This document shows, one piece after another, positions 9,401 to 19,917 of a stretch of DNA of 64,000 nt (position 1 is its first letter; the number at the start of each line of letters is the position of its first letter). The stretch spans positions 186,001-250,000 of the forward strand of contig CAWBTF010000034.1 of NCBI GenBank assembly GCA_963791595.1, written 5' to 3'. The stretch comes from JAEMQF01 sp963791595. GTDB lineage: Bacteria; Pseudomonadota; Gammaproteobacteria; Burkholderiales; Burkholderiaceae_C. Both the position numbers and the translations under genes were made by a program. A model generated the notes under the pieces. The model had not been told where the DNA came from, ran no database searches, and worked only from the letters and a program-made list of their open reading frames with translations.

Positions 9401-12400
9401 ACGTGGCGCATGCGCCGGCTCGCCGGCAGGGCTGGGTCGTTCCGAGCGAGCCAAGCGTCCCATTCCTCCCGAGGCGGTAGCGGACTGCGCGCCACCAGCA
9501 CCAGCTTGGCCTTGGCGTCGATCGCAAGATGTTCGGCCAATGCGAGGCCGACACCACCCAGGCCACCTGTGATCAGGTAAACGCCATGGGTGCGCAGGCC
9601 CGGCACCTTGCCCGCCGGCCGCTCCAGGCGCAGCGGCTCGTAGTCCTGCACCCAGCGTTCCGACGCGCGATACGCAACCACGTCGTCACCGCCAGGCGCG
9701 GATACGTCGGCAATCAGGTCGCGAACGAGTCGTTGTTCGTGCCTCGAGCCGCGCGGCGGCAATTTGACGTCAATGCTGCAGCATCGGATGTTCGCAAACT
9801 CGCGCGGGATCACCTTACAGGGCCCGTGCACAGTCGCCTTCGCAGGCAGCAGACCGCTGTCGAGCGCGATGCGCTGAGCGTGATCGGTTACGACGCCCAA
9901 CCGAATCGGTTCACCGAGATCCTCACGGCCAATCGCTTGCGCCAGGTGCAGCAAGCTGTAGAACCCGACGCGCATCAACTGCTCGGCGCCAGCGATGCCC
10001 GGCGCACCCACGCTGCTGCCCGTCACGCTCCAGAGGTGGAAGATGTTGCGTGGCGCTCGCCCCTCAGCGTTCAGGGTCGCGATGAGCGTTTCGTAGTCGG
10101 CCGCAGCGCCGGGGTCGATCGTGAAATCATCAGCACCTGAGCGTGAAAAGGAATCGCCGGCGCGCACGGTGCACACTTCGCAGCCGTCGGCGCGGAGTTG
10201 CTCGATCAGGCGCTCGGCCAATCCACACTCGTCGCGAAACACCAGAGACCTGGCGGCATCAGTTGCGGCACCGGGGCGAAGGGAACGTTGCCACACGGGC
10301 TGATAGAACCACTCGGCAATGTCGGCGCGCTTGTCGAGCGGCTCGGTTTCATCTGCACTTGAGGCCGAGACCGCTGCCTTGCCGGGCTCGATCCAGTGGC
10401 GCTGGCGGTCGAAACGATAGGTCGGCAGCGGCACGCGTTGCCGGCGCTCGCTGCCTCGAAAGCGCTCCCAGTCGACCGAGGCTCCCGCCGACCACAAGCG
10501 GCCCAGCACGCCGAGTACAAACGCCACATCGGATACCTTCTCGTCCGGATGGCGCAGCGAATTGAAGACCGGCTGCTGAACAGGCCGCCCGGGGTGCTGG
10601 CGCGCCAGCGAAGCCAGCGTGCGCCCCGGCCCGACCTCGAGCAGAACGCGGTTCGGGTCTTGCACCAACACCTGCAGGCCATCGGCGAAGCGCACCGTAC
10701 TGCGCAGGTGGCGAACCCAGTAGCGAGGATCCGTCGCCTCGGCAGCGGTGATCCAGGTTCCCGACAGGTTCGAGACGAAGGGCCTTGTCGGCGCCTGCAT
10801 CGCGATGCTCGAGCAGAACTGGCCGAACTCCGCCAGGATCGGATCCAGCATGGCCGAATGCGCCGCCACCGAAATCCGCACGCGTGCGGCTTCGATCTCC
10901 CTGGACTCCAGTAGCTTGTGCAGCGCGTCGATCGCCTGCACCGGGCCCGAAGCCACAGTGAGATTCGGCCCATTCACTGCCGCGATCGATAACTGCGGCG
11001 CCATCAGGGTGCGCAACTCGGCCTCCGACAACGGAACGCTCAACATCGCCCCTTCGGGCAGTTGCTCGAACAGGCGGCCTCGCAACTCGACCAAGGCCAG
11101 CGCATCGGCCAAGCTGAACACCCCGGCCAGATGCGCCGCCGTGTACTCGCCCATGCTGTGGCCGATCATCGCCGCCGGTTCGATCCCCCACGACATCCAG
11201 AGATTGGCCAGTGCATATTGGGTCGTGAACAGCGCGGGCAGTGCGAGTGACGGCCGCTCCAGCTGCTGTGCCGCGCGGCCCTCTTCGCCGACGGCGGGAA
11301 ACATCGGGCCCTTGAAGTCCGTCGTCACGCGCCTGGCCAGAATGGCCACGCATTCATCGACAGCATCGCGATAAACCGGCTCCGAGCGATAGAGGTCGGC
11401 ACCCATATTCGGGTACTGCGCCCCGCCTCCCGCGAACATGAAGGCCACGCTGCGCGTGCCCTCGCCTGCCACCGTGGTGGTGATTCTCTGCGTGTCGTCG
11501 GCCCGGATTGCCGAGACCGCATCTTCGAGGTCTTGGGCGACGATGCAGCGCCGGTGCTTCATCGGCTGACGGCCAACTCGCAGCGTGTACGCGATGTCGG
11601 CGAAGTTCAGATCTGGATGCTTCTCCAGATGCTCGGCCAGTGCGGTCGGTTCCGGCTTCCAGCGCGTCAGGCGTCTTGGCGGACAGCAGCAGCAGCTGGA
11701 ACGACCGCGAGGCTCCCGAGGGCTCGGCCGGCGGCGCCTCTTCGAGAATCGACATGCGCGTTGGTGCCACCGACACCGAGCGAACTCACGCCCGCGCGAC
11801 GCGGCATGCCCGAAGGCACCCAGGCCGTGAGCGCTGCGTTCACGTAGAACGGGCTGCGCTCGAAGTCGCAGGCGGGGTTGGGTGTCGTGAAAGTGCAGCG
11901 ATGGCGGCAGCTCGCGATGCTGCATCGCCAGAGCGACCTTGATCAAGCTGGCCACGCCGGCCGCGGTGTCGAGTGTGCCCGATGTTGCGTCTTCACCGAA
12001 CCCGACGGCACAGAACCCGGTTCTGTCGGTGCGCCTGCCGGAACGCCTCGGTCAGCGCCGCGATCTCGATCGGGTCGCCGACCGGCGTGCCCGTGCCGTG
12101 CGCCTCGACATAGGTGACGGTGTCCGGCTGGCACGTCCGCGATCGCCAGCGCTTCGGCGATGGCGTTCGCCTGGCCGTCGACGCTGGGCGCGAGGTAGCC
12201 CGACCTTGCCGGCGCCGTCGTTGTTGACGGCCGAGCCCTTGATCACGGCATGAATGTGGTCACCGTCGGCCAGCGCATCGGCGAGCCGCCGCAGCACCAC
12301 GATGCCCGCGCCGCTGCCGAATACCGTGCCCTGCGCGCGCTGCGTCGAACGCGCGGCAGTGCCCGTCGGGCGAGAGGATCTCGCCTTCGTGGTAGAGGTA

Positions 12401-13078
12401 TCCGTGCGCGATGCGGCAGCTCGATGGTCACGCCGCCCGCCAGCGCCATGTCGCATTCGCCGTCGAGCAGGCTCTGGCAGCGCCATGTGGATCGCGACGA
12501 GCGAGGTCGAGCACGCGGTCTGCACGCTGACGCTCGGGCCCGTGCAGGTTCGAGCAGGTAGGACACCCGCGTCGTCAGGAAGTCCTTGTCGTTGCCGGTG
12601 TGCCGCACCAGGAAGAAGCCCGACCGACGACATCAGCTTCGGGTTGGTCAGCAGGTTGTACGCGCAGGTAGGCGTTGTGCCCCGAGCCGCCGAACACGCC
12701 GATCGGCGCCGGCGAAGCGCTCCGGCACGTGCCCGGCGTGCTCCAGCGCTTCCCAGGCGCATTCGAGGAAGTGGCGGTGCTGCGGATCCATGATCGCCGC
12801 TTCGCGCGGGCTGAAGCCGAAGAACGCCAGCGTCGAACATCTCCATGTCGGGCAGCACGGCGCCCGACTTCACGTAGTTCGGGTCGCGCAACTGCTCGGG
12901 CGCGACGCCGGCGGCGCAGCAGTTCCGCATCGGTGAACGTGGTCAGCGATTCGACCCCATGGCGCAGGTTGTGCCAGTATTCATCGATATTGCGGGCGCC
13001 GGGAAAGCGGCCCGCCATGCCGACGACCGCAATGTCGGTGCCCGTTTCGAGCGCAGTCTCGGACATCTTGTCGCTCAT
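6489..13078 (-). CDS. Type I polyketide synthase, KS-AT-KR-DH-ACP-TE (frameshifts in KS and TE)
   Basis: A modular, probably iterative polyketide synthase of about 2,190 codons. Order from the start at 13078: KS (VGMAGRFPGARNIDEYW; active-site QTACSTSL near 12510; VEAHGTGTP near 12100); AT (FMFAGGGAQYPNMG; GHSMGEYTAAH near 11155); KR (HGVYLITGGLGGVGLAL near 9565; FSSISSFAGLAGQADYAAAN, catalytic Ser and Tyr); DH (DEHRVLGGEALIPG near 8815; HPALMDMATAGAQAL near 8320); ACP (DDFFDLGGHSLLAV near 7680, with the Ser for phosphopantetheine); TE (YLITGLCAGGVIGFEMA near 7205, Cys as nucleophile). KR before DH is unlike the usual DH-KR order. About a dozen single-base insertions break the KS region and one or more break the TE end near 7030. 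A glycosyltransferase is coupled downstream, suggesting a glycosylated lipid or acylated glycan. Confidence 0.88.
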
Positions 13079-13640
13079 GAAGCTATTGTCACGATCAGGA
13101 GGAGGGCGCGATTGCGGCACTTGGCCGCCTGTGTCGCAGATCGCCCGTTCAGCGGCGATGCCTGCCGGGACGCACAAATCCTGCCGCCAATGCCGCGCGA
13201 CGGGGAACACAAGACCGCTGGCGAGGGCGATTCTCGTGAATTATCCCTAAAACAGGGTGCCGAATCGCGCGCCTAAGATGGGTATTCGAGGCGGCTTTGC
13301 GAATGATCACGTCAGCGCACGCGTTGTCGCGGGCCGCGACCGTAATGGATCCGAAGATTGAACACATGACGAGCGCGCGCGCCACTTCGCCAGCCATCAA
13401 CTGGGAACCGCATTGTTCGCTGGCGTTGATTCAGGCCGACCTTACCAACGGTACATTCTGGCTTGGTCGCCGCTGGCCTCGACCGGCGCGAGGTCATTTG
13501 ACCCGACACTGGCTTCCCTTCTGGGCGCGCGTTACGTTTGGCTGAGTGGTGCGACGATCCAAGAACATCGTCTCCGTTGCGCGGCACTCAAGCTGACCAG
13601 GCGGGTTCCGACGTACAAGCGCTGACGACCGAGGAAAGAC
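13079..13640. other. Divergent intergenic region
   Basis: About 560 bases separate the leftward polyketide synthase from the rightward GT-C gene and should hold both promoters. A short dyad, CCCT-AAAAC-AGGG, lies at 13245-13257. Short open frames here have no recognisable domain or convincing ribosome-binding site. No RNA gene seen. Confidence 0.5.
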
Positions 13641-15290
13641 ATGCTCCGCAGTTCCGAGATTCCGAGGGCCGCAGAAGTGGCCCGAACCAGATTCGACGAA
13701 CTGCCTGGAGAACTCGCCGCCCCGCTCCGGATATTCCTGGCAACCGTGGTCGTGCTCGGTGTGATCGCGCGCCTAACGCCGCTGTCCAATCCAGGTGACC
13801 GCCTATTTTGGCAGTATGTAACGGAGGACGGATACCTCCTGCAGACGGTTGCGAGAAACATGGCCATCGGCCTTGGCATGTCTACAGCGGAGGGCACGAT
13901 ACCAACCAATGGGGTGCAGCCACTTGCCACCTTTCTTTATGCAGGGCTGCACTTCATCGCCAGTGGCTCCAAGTTAACAGGAATTGTGCTGCTAACTATA
14001 TTCTCTACTCTTGTGTCCGTGTTAGCGGCTTACCTCTTTTTCAAAGTAGCGCATCGAGTGTTCCGGCATCTCCGAAATGGGCGCGCGCTTGCGATGGCTT
14101 CGTCAGCACTGTGGTTCGTCGCGCCACATTCGATTGCACATAGCATGAACGGGCTTGAGACCGGTGTTTACTACGCCATGATTCTCTTGACGCTCAACTA
14201 CTACATGGCTATCAGTTCCAATGAGGCGGAGACAATCACTTCTAGTGAACGACTGATCCTCGGACTCCTACTTGGCTTTACTTTTCTTGCACGAAATGAC
14301 GCCATTTTTTTCATTGGAGGACTACTGCTCGCGCATCTCCTCATCGGTGATTCGCGAGCAAACCTCCGTCGCTCTCTAGATTGCTTCTGCGCTGCCGGCG
14401 TTAGCCTTCTTGTCGCAGCCCCATGGCTTATATACAACAAATACAATTTCGGATCCATCGTACCTATCAGTGGCATATCCCAGTCACATGCCGCACATCT
14501 CGGCCAGAACCTTTCCCGCATACCAGCGAACCTGTTTGAATCTGCAACTCTTTTCCTGCTGGTGCCGGGGGTTCTGGAATCTACAATATTAGTGAGCCTC
14601 ATCTCCATGGCTGCTGTGATATTGATCATTGTGGGTTTCTGGTACTTTACGGCGAACGCATCCCTCGTGTCTCAGCGCTTCTATGTCAGCGGGCTTATTT
14701 TTGTTACTGCCACATCTATTTACTACGGTGTTTTCTTTGGCGCACCACACTTCATTTCACGCTACCTTTCTCCTCTTTCAATATTTCTTTGGATAGCAAC
14801 CTGTGGAGCCTTCCTGTTTCTGTTGAGCTTGCTTTTTCGCAACCCGCTGTGGTATAAGTCAATTGCCATTAGTATAAGTGGAATACTCAGTTCAGGCGCC
14901 TTTGCGTTCGCCTATGCCGATTTCAACAGAGGTTTCACTCAAGGTTCTTCCCATATGCACAAGCAAGTGGTTGATTGGGTTCAGAGTAATGTAGCCACGA
15001 GCCAATGGGTCGGCGCACCACAGACGGGTACGCTCGGCTATCATCATGACCGGACCATCAATCTTGATGGTAAGGTAAACCCGGACGCTCTACGTGCAAT
15101 CATCAAAACAGGCACTGTGCTCGAGTACGCTAGGAACTCTAGGATTGACTTCATCGCTGACTGGGTCGGTATGGCAGATTGGGTTAAGATAAAAACGAAT
15201 CCGCAGTTCTCCAAGGAGTTTGAGGTAGTTGTGCGAAATGAGGAATTGAATCTTGGAGTACTGCGCAGAATTCGGCTCGCTTCAGAGTAG
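13641..15290 (+). CDS. GT-C-type polytopic membrane glycosyltransferase
   Basis: A 549-residue protein with many hydrophobic helices. The first extracytoplasmic loop has EDGYLLQTVARNMAIG followed by NGVQPLATFLYAG. That arrangement (acidic pair, R-N, G-x-G, then N-G-x-x-P-L after the first helix) recalls GT-C enzymes that use polyprenyl-phosphate sugars, including mycobacterial AftB-like proteins. A GAGGAAAG ribosome-binding site precedes ATG 13641. It is the first of four tightly packed genes, followed by a flippase-like protein and DprE1/DprE2-like enzymes, so a polyprenyl-phosphoarabinose donor is the natural guess. Codon use is less GC-biased than in its core-genome neighbours. Family placement is from motif pattern only. 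Confidence 0.7.
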   Translation: MLRSSEIPRAAEVARTRFDELPGELAAPLRIFLATVVVLGVIARLTPLSNPGDRLFWQYVTEDGYLLQTVARNMAIGLGMSTAEGTIPTNGVQPLATFLYAGLHFIASGSKLTGIVLLTIFSTLVSVLAAYLFFKVAHRVFRHLRNGRALAMASSALWFVAPHSIAHSMNGLETGVYYAMILLTLNYYMAISSNEAETITSSERLILGLLLGFTFLARNDAIFFIGGLLLAHLLIGDSRANLRRSLDCFCAAGVSLLVAAPWLIYNKYNFGSIVPISGISQSHAAHLGQNLSRIPANLFESATLFLLVPGVLESTILVSLISMAAVILIIVGFWYFTANASLVSQRFYVSGLIFVTATSIYYGVFFGAPHFISRYLSPLSIFLWIATCGAFLFLLSLLFRNPLWYKSIAISISGILSSGAFAFAYADFNRGFTQGSSHMHKQVVDWVQSNVATSQWVGAPQTGTLGYHHDRTINLDGKVNPDALRAIIKTGTVLEYARNSRIDFIADWVGMADWVKIKTNPQFSKEFEVVVRNEELNLGVLRRIRLASE

Positions 15291-15303
15291 TCCGGGCCGC
15301 CCT

Positions 15304-16293
15304 ATGGAGGACTACCCTGAGCCTGCGCGCAAATCTCGTGGCCCCGCCATCTTGAACGGCCGCGCAATTTATATTGCCGCGTTTATCTATTTGCTAGCTG
15401 GCACCGCAGTATATGTATCGATCGACAATCACACTCTCCAGATTGCGCGAGACTTGTCAGGTAGAGTCGTGGCCCTGCTCTTACTGCTATCGCTGGTTAA
15501 CTATGGGGTAAGGGCATGGCGCTGGGTGGCGCTATCAAAGCATCTTGCTATTGGCGTCCCGGTGACACGCAACATTATATATTATCTAGCAGGTTACTCG
15601 TTGACGGCTTCGCCTGCCAAAGCTGGCGAGATTGTCAGGCTCTGGTTTCTGAAGGCAGGGAACAACATTCCATACACGCGATCAATCTCGCTCCTCCTGG
15701 CTGATAGAGTCGTTGATATATGGGTGATTTTGATACTGGTGAGTATCTCCGTATCCGGATTCGCAGATTACAGGGTGGAGGGAGTACTGGCTGCACTGAT
15801 GGTGATTTTAGTTTCGATCCCAATTCTTTTTCCTCGCCAATTTCTACCGATTCTTCTGTGGATAATGCAGTATGTACCGCGGTCTGATCGGGCGATTGAC
15901 AGGAGTCGTCGCGTTGTTCAGTCGATGGAGGAATTGGTCAGTTGGCGAACTTACGGTGTGACCTTGATACCAAGTATTATCGGCTGGTTTTCGGAGTGTG
16001 TTGCCCTGTTTATATTGTTGGAGAGCTTTGGAGCGAACGTGACGCTCATGAGTGCTGTGTTCGTATTCTCTTTCAGCATCATCGTGGGGGCCTTGAGTAT
16101 GCTACCGGGTGGACTCGGGAGCACGGAGGTTGTTATAGTAATTCTGCTGAGGTCACTCGACGTTGACTTTGACACTGCGCTCGCGGTTACGGCAATCATC
16201 CGATTGACTACGTTCTGGTTCGCTGTGGCGATAGGGGTTGCGTGCATGCCCCTTGCGATCAAGGCAGTTCGCGAGAAGGCGATTGGTCTGTAG
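15304..16293 (+). CDS. LPG synthase TM/UPF0104-type membrane protein
   Basis: A polytopic protein of about 330 residues resembling the transmembrane region of lysylphosphatidylglycerol synthase (PF03706 type). It shows NYGVRAWRWVALSKHL, YYLAGYSLTASPAKAGEIVR, LLLADRVVDIWVI and, near the end, GGLGSTEVVIVILLRSLDVD, all typical of that family. ATG 15304 lies 14 bases after the previous stop; an upstream in-frame start at 15253 would overlap the previous gene. Members without the catalytic domain are often found in glycan clusters and are suspected lipid or polyprenyl-sugar translocases; here it could flip the arabinose donor. Function is inferred. Confidence 0.75.
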   Translation: MEDYPEPARKSRGPAILNGRAIYIAAFIYLLAGTAVYVSIDNHTLQIARDLSGRVVALLLLLSLVNYGVRAWRWVALSKHLAIGVPVTRNIIYYLAGYSLTASPAKAGEIVRLWFLKAGNNIPYTRSISLLLADRVVDIWVILILVSISVSGFADYRVEGVLAALMVILVSIPILFPRQFLPILLWIMQYVPRSDRAIDRSRRVVQSMEELVSWRTYGVTLIPSIIGWFSECVALFILLESFGANVTLMSAVFVFSFSIIVGALSMLPGGLGSTEVVIVILLRSLDVDFDTALAVTAIIRLTTFWFAVAIGVACMPLAIKAVREKAIGL

Positions 16294-16315
16294 TGGAGAG
16301 TGAAGGAAACACCTC

Positions 16316-17659
16316 ATGCCACGCTGGGCCGCGAAATCGCTAACGGGTTGGGGGCGGGTGCTGCAAGCGACGTCTTCAGCGGCTCGGCCCGAGCGTATAG
16401 CTGAGCTTGAGGCAATCTTCCGGGATACAGGCAGTAGTTCGCTCATTGCGTTCGGCGCGGGGCGGAGTTATGGCGATGCCGCACTCAACTCCAGCGGGCG
16501 GACTGTCATGATGAGTCGCCTGAATCGGTTTCTAGATTTCGACCCATCCAGCGGCAAACTCGTGGCCGAAGCGGGGGTGACATTCTCGGATGTGATTTCG
16601 ACGTTCCTACCGCGCGGTTTCATGATGCCGGTGGCACCGGGGACTGGGTTTGCAACGCTCGGTGGTGGCGTTGCCAATGACGTGCATGGAAAGAACCACC
16701 ATCGTTCGGGAAGCTTTGGGCAACATGTGGAATGGTTCGACTTGCGCATGCCAACTGGCGAAACGCGAAGAGTTGAGCCCGAGCGCGACGCGACGTTGTT
16801 CCGCGCAACATTCGGTGGTGTCGGTTTGACAGGCGTTATTGAAAGAGTGTGTTTTTGCCTGAAACCGGTTCCTTCAAATGCCATGCTTGTCAAGAAGAGG
16901 CGTATTCAAGATTTGGACCATTACTTTCAGGCATTTGCCGAAGAGCATGATCGAGCGGATTACATCGTTGGCTGGATCGATGCCCTTGCGAAGGGGCGAC
17001 ATATGGGGCGCGGCGTGCTCGAGTGCGCCACCCATTCTCCAGCAGGCTTGGCCCCAACGGCGAAAGTATTCAAACGCATTCCGTTCGATTTACCAGGTGT
17101 GACACTTAACTCGGTATGCGTGCGTGCGTTCAATTATTTTTACTATCGCCATGTGCCGGCGAATGGTGTCGAAAGTTTGATTCCTGTTGAAACATTCATG
17201 TTTCCCCTCGATTCAATTCGAGAGTGGAACAGAATCTACGGGAGGCGTGGGTTTCATCAGTTCCAATGCGTGATTCCGTTTGAGTACGGTGATATTGGAA
17301 TGCGACGTATTCTTGACGCTATATCAAAGTCTGGAACTGGGTCTTCTCTCGCTGTACTGAAGGCGATGGGACCGAGAGGGGCCGGGTATCTGTCATTTGC
17401 TCAGCCAGGCTACTCCTTGGCCCTCGATTTTCCGAACCGGCCCGGCATTGCAAGCTTGATCGCACAGCTCAATCGCATCGCCTGCGACCATGGTGGCCGC
17501 ATCTACCTCGCCAAGGACTCGACCCTGTCACCCGATATGTTTCGAGTGATGTATCCGGAGCTGCCGAAGTTCCAGGCTGTGTTGGCAGACATTGATCCTG
17601 GTGGCCGCATGAATTCAGACTTGGCGCAGCGGCTCGGCCTGAAGAAGGAACTGCCTTGA
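16316..17659 (+). CDS. DprE1-like FAD-dependent decaprenylphosphoryl-ribose 2'-oxidase
   Basis: A VAO-type FAD protein of 447 residues. The FAD-binding part has AFGAGRSYGDAALN and GGGVANDVHGKNHHRSGSFG, the latter nearly diagnostic for DprE1, which oxidises polyprenyl-phosphoryl-ribose at C2' as the first half of its epimerisation to D-arabinose. The C-terminal half has PGYSLALDFP and YLAKDS, which align with mycobacterial PGWNICVDFP and YTAKDS: the catalytic Lys is kept, but the position of the benzothiazinone-reactive Cys (Cys387 in M. tuberculosis) is Ala. The stop overlaps the start of the DprE2-like gene by four bases. In mycobacteria the pair works together in the periplasm. Confidence 0.87.
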   Translation: MPRWAAKSLTGWGRVLQATSSAARPERIAELEAIFRDTGSSSLIAFGAGRSYGDAALNSSGRTVMMSRLNRFLDFDPSSGKLVAEAGVTFSDVISTFLPRGFMMPVAPGTGFATLGGGVANDVHGKNHHRSGSFGQHVEWFDLRMPTGETRRVEPERDATLFRATFGGVGLTGVIERVCFCLKPVPSNAMLVKKRRIQDLDHYFQAFAEEHDRADYIVGWIDALAKGRHMGRGVLECATHSPAGLAPTAKVFKRIPFDLPGVTLNSVCVRAFNYFYYRHVPANGVESLIPVETFMFPLDSIREWNRIYGRRGFHQFQCVIPFEYGDIGMRRILDAISKSGTGSSLAVLKAMGPRGAGYLSFAQPGYSLALDFPNRPGIASLIAQLNRIACDHGGRIYLAKDSTLSPDMFRVMYPELPKFQAVLADIDPGGRMNSDLAQRLGLKKELP

Positions 17660-18393
17660 AAGAGCACTGGCTCGTCCTGGGCGCCTCTTCGTCCATCGCG
17701 CGGGCATTCGTCCGGCATCTGGCCGCTCGGGGCCATGTCGTCACGCTCGCCGGCAGGGACCTGGAAGACCTCCAGGCGAGCGCCGATGACGCTCGCATTC
17801 GTGGCGCCCCTGAGGTTAGAACGCTGTCATGTGATGTGGCCGATCCTGTTTCGCGCGCCAGTTGTATCAAGCGGGCACCACTTCCCGGGACAACCCTCAA
17901 CGTTCTGCTCGCCATTGGCCAGATGCCCGAGCAAGCGGCGATGGAGGCAAACCCAGACTTGACATGCCGAATGATCGAAGCCACATACTCCGGGCCAGTC
18001 GCGTTGTTGGAAGGACTGGCGATAGAGTTTGAGCGTCAGCGTGGCGGTCGTATCGTCATACTCGGGTCCGTGGCGGGCGACCGAGGCCGCCGCAAGAACT
18101 ATCTTTATGGTTCTGCAAAAGCCGGCCTTGCAAGCTATGCGGAGGGTCTACGTGCGCGCCTCTTCCCTGCCGGCGCCACCGTGACACTCGTCAAACCCGG
18201 CTTCGTGGATACGTCAATGACTTGGGGACTCCCAGGATTGTTTCTCGTTGCGTCACCCGAGCAATGCGCGCTAACGACGCTGCACGCAGCAGAACGTGCG
18301 GCAGCAGACACTTACGTCCCGTCTTTTTGGAGGCCAATCATGTGGCTAATCCGGCACATCCCGCCTGCTCTCATGAAGCGGCTCAAGTTCTAG
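17656..18393 (+). CDS. DprE2-like short-chain dehydrogenase
   Basis: A 245-residue SDR: Rossmann start HWLVLGASSSIARAFVRHLA, ILGSVAGDRGR (Ser region), and the catalytic YGSAK stretch as YLYGSAKAGLASYAEGLR. The C-terminus is hydrophobic and basic, as in DprE2. DprE2 reduces the 2'-keto intermediate made by DprE1, giving polyprenyl-phosphoryl-D-arabinose. The TTG start shares the bases TTGA with the stop of the preceding gene, indicating translational coupling. Alone it could be any SDR; the overlap with a DprE1-like gene makes DprE2 the best reading. Confidence 0.83.
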   Translation: MKEHWLVLGASSSIARAFVRHLAARGHVVTLAGRDLEDLQASADDARIRGAPEVRTLSCDVADPVSRASCIKRAPLPGTTLNVLLAIGQMPEQAAMEANPDLTCRMIEATYSGPVALLEGLAIEFERQRGGRIVILGSVAGDRGRRKNYLYGSAKAGLASYAEGLRARLFPAGATVTLVKPGFVDTSMTWGLPGLFLVASPEQCALTTLHAAERAAADTYVPSFWRPIMWLIRHIPPALMKRLKF

Positions 18394-18714
18394 ACCACTG
18401 TTAGCCCCTCGAAATGCCGATGCAAGTAAGGTAGTCGGCCATGCGAATTCCGTTTGCCCGGCGCACACCGCATCGGGGCGATGCGCGGGCTGGGACGACG
18501 GCGCGATGCGGCGCGATGGCTGCCGAGCGCAGGCGTGGGGCAGGAGAAGTGTCCGCTTGCCAACTGAGTTTGGATTGCAACCCTGCGGTGGTTGACGAGC
18601 GACGCGGTGGCACTGATGCAGCTTGCTCGCTTGCTCGTCAGCCTGCAACATTCACTTCCGGCCTCTTTGCATCACTGGATCGCGAGACGCGAAGGGCGCG
18701 GGCGCACCATATCA
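18394..18714. other. Intergenic stretch before IS5-type remnant
   Basis: About 320 bases without a convincing gene. Open frames on both strands have no ribosome-binding site and an Arg/Ala-rich composition typical of wrong-frame GC-rich DNA. It may include unrecognised IS-end sequence. Confidence 0.4.
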
Positions 18715-19842
18715 TTACGCAACTGTCAAGCGTATACTGCGTGCGCACCCAGCCGCCGCAATCGCGCGCAGCAGCCAGCGCAGGTTGTAGCCGGCGGCAC
18801 AGCTGAGCGTGTACAGCGCGTCGCCCAGCGCACCTTGCAGCCAGCATCGGTCCATTCGGTGATCGGACTGCAAATGCCCGATCGCCGGCGCAGCCGGCCC
18901 TTTTGCTGCGGGCTCAGGCTCTTGAACTTGCCCCGGTGAATGATGCACTCGACTTCGGGCGCGTGCAGTGCGTAGAGCTTGTTCTTGTCGTTGCGCTGCT
19001 CCGTGCGGATGCGCTCGGCGCGCGCGAGCCACATCGTCAGGTCGCTCGCTCGCCGTTGCGCAGCGCGCCGGCACGCCGGGCCGCAGGCGCTTGCGTTGAA
19101 CTTCGCGCATGACCATACCCAGAATCGTGCGCTGGCGCTTGACCACTTCCTTCAGGCGCCGGAACTGCTTGGCGTGCGCGTAGCCCCCGGCACGACGGCG
19201 CAGCTCTTTGCTTTCCTTGGCGAAGGTCTGCTTGAGTTGGATGCCGGCGCGCTTGGCCGCACCCACCACCTTGTGCGCGCGCGATCTCCAACAGTCGGCT
19301 GTCCACCGGGTGCGCGATGGCTTTCTCCTGGACCGTCGTGTCCACGATCACGCGCTCCAGCGCTTTGGGCTTGACTGCCTTCATGGCAACGGCCGTGTCG
19401 ATGGTGGCCTTGAGCAGTTGCTCCAGACCTTCTTCGCCCAGGTCGCGCGGAAACCGTCCGATCTGCGTGGGGTCGCACGGCAAGCGGTGTTCGTAGTAGG
19501 TCCATGCCGCTGAAGAACTGCCACAGCACGTTCTCGCTCCAGCGCGTGCACAACTCTTCGTCGCTGAGGTTGAAGCTGTGCTTGAGGTACAGCAGGCTGG
19601 CCATCAGGCGAATGGGCAGCTTGGGGCGCCCGGCGTTGCTCAGGCCCGCGCCCTCCAGCACTTGCGTGGCGCCGAACAGGTCTGGCCTTGGAGAACATGG
19701 CCAGCACGATCTTCGCGCTCGAACTTCTCCGGCAGCGCCGCCTCGATCCGATCCCACGGCAGCGCTTGGCCAACGCCGCCAAGGGGTCGCTCAGGTTGAT
19801 CATCGCGTCAATCCGAGCGTGGAAAAAGTCGGCCGTCTCCAT
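18715..19842 (-). pseudogene. IS5-family transposase remnant with internal deletion
   Basis: The protein starts near 19842 (METADFFHARIDAMINL) and continues through several frames with LSDEELCTRWSENVLWQFF, then LERVIVDTTVQEKAIAHP and QTFAKESKELRRRAGGYAHA, all characteristic of IS5-type transposases. After HAPEVECI (near 18950) about a hundred residues of the usual sequence are missing and it jumps to the family's C-terminal end, IGHLQSDHRMDRCWLQGAL. Multiple frameshifts are also present. It sits between the DprE2-like and GT87 genes and splits the presumed arabinose module. Clear terminal inverted repeats were not found. Confidence 0.8.
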
Positions 19843-19881
19843 GCTCCAATCCCACGGAAATCAACTCCTCCCAGATTCGTT

Positions 19882-19917
19882 CCTGAGGGAATCGGTGTCC
19901 CGAGTCTACTCAGGAAG
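19882..19917. repeat. Inverted repeat upstream of GT87 gene
   Basis: TTCCTGAG and CTCAGGAA form a perfect 8-base pair of arms, with GGGA/TCCC inside. It lies just beyond the transposase start, about 110 bases before the GT87 gene, and may be an IS end or a regulatory hairpin. Confidence 0.35.

Noticed and set aside
13297..13545. An 82-codon open frame between the PKS and GT-C genes.
   Set aside because: No convincing start signal or motif, and it occupies the divergent promoter region.
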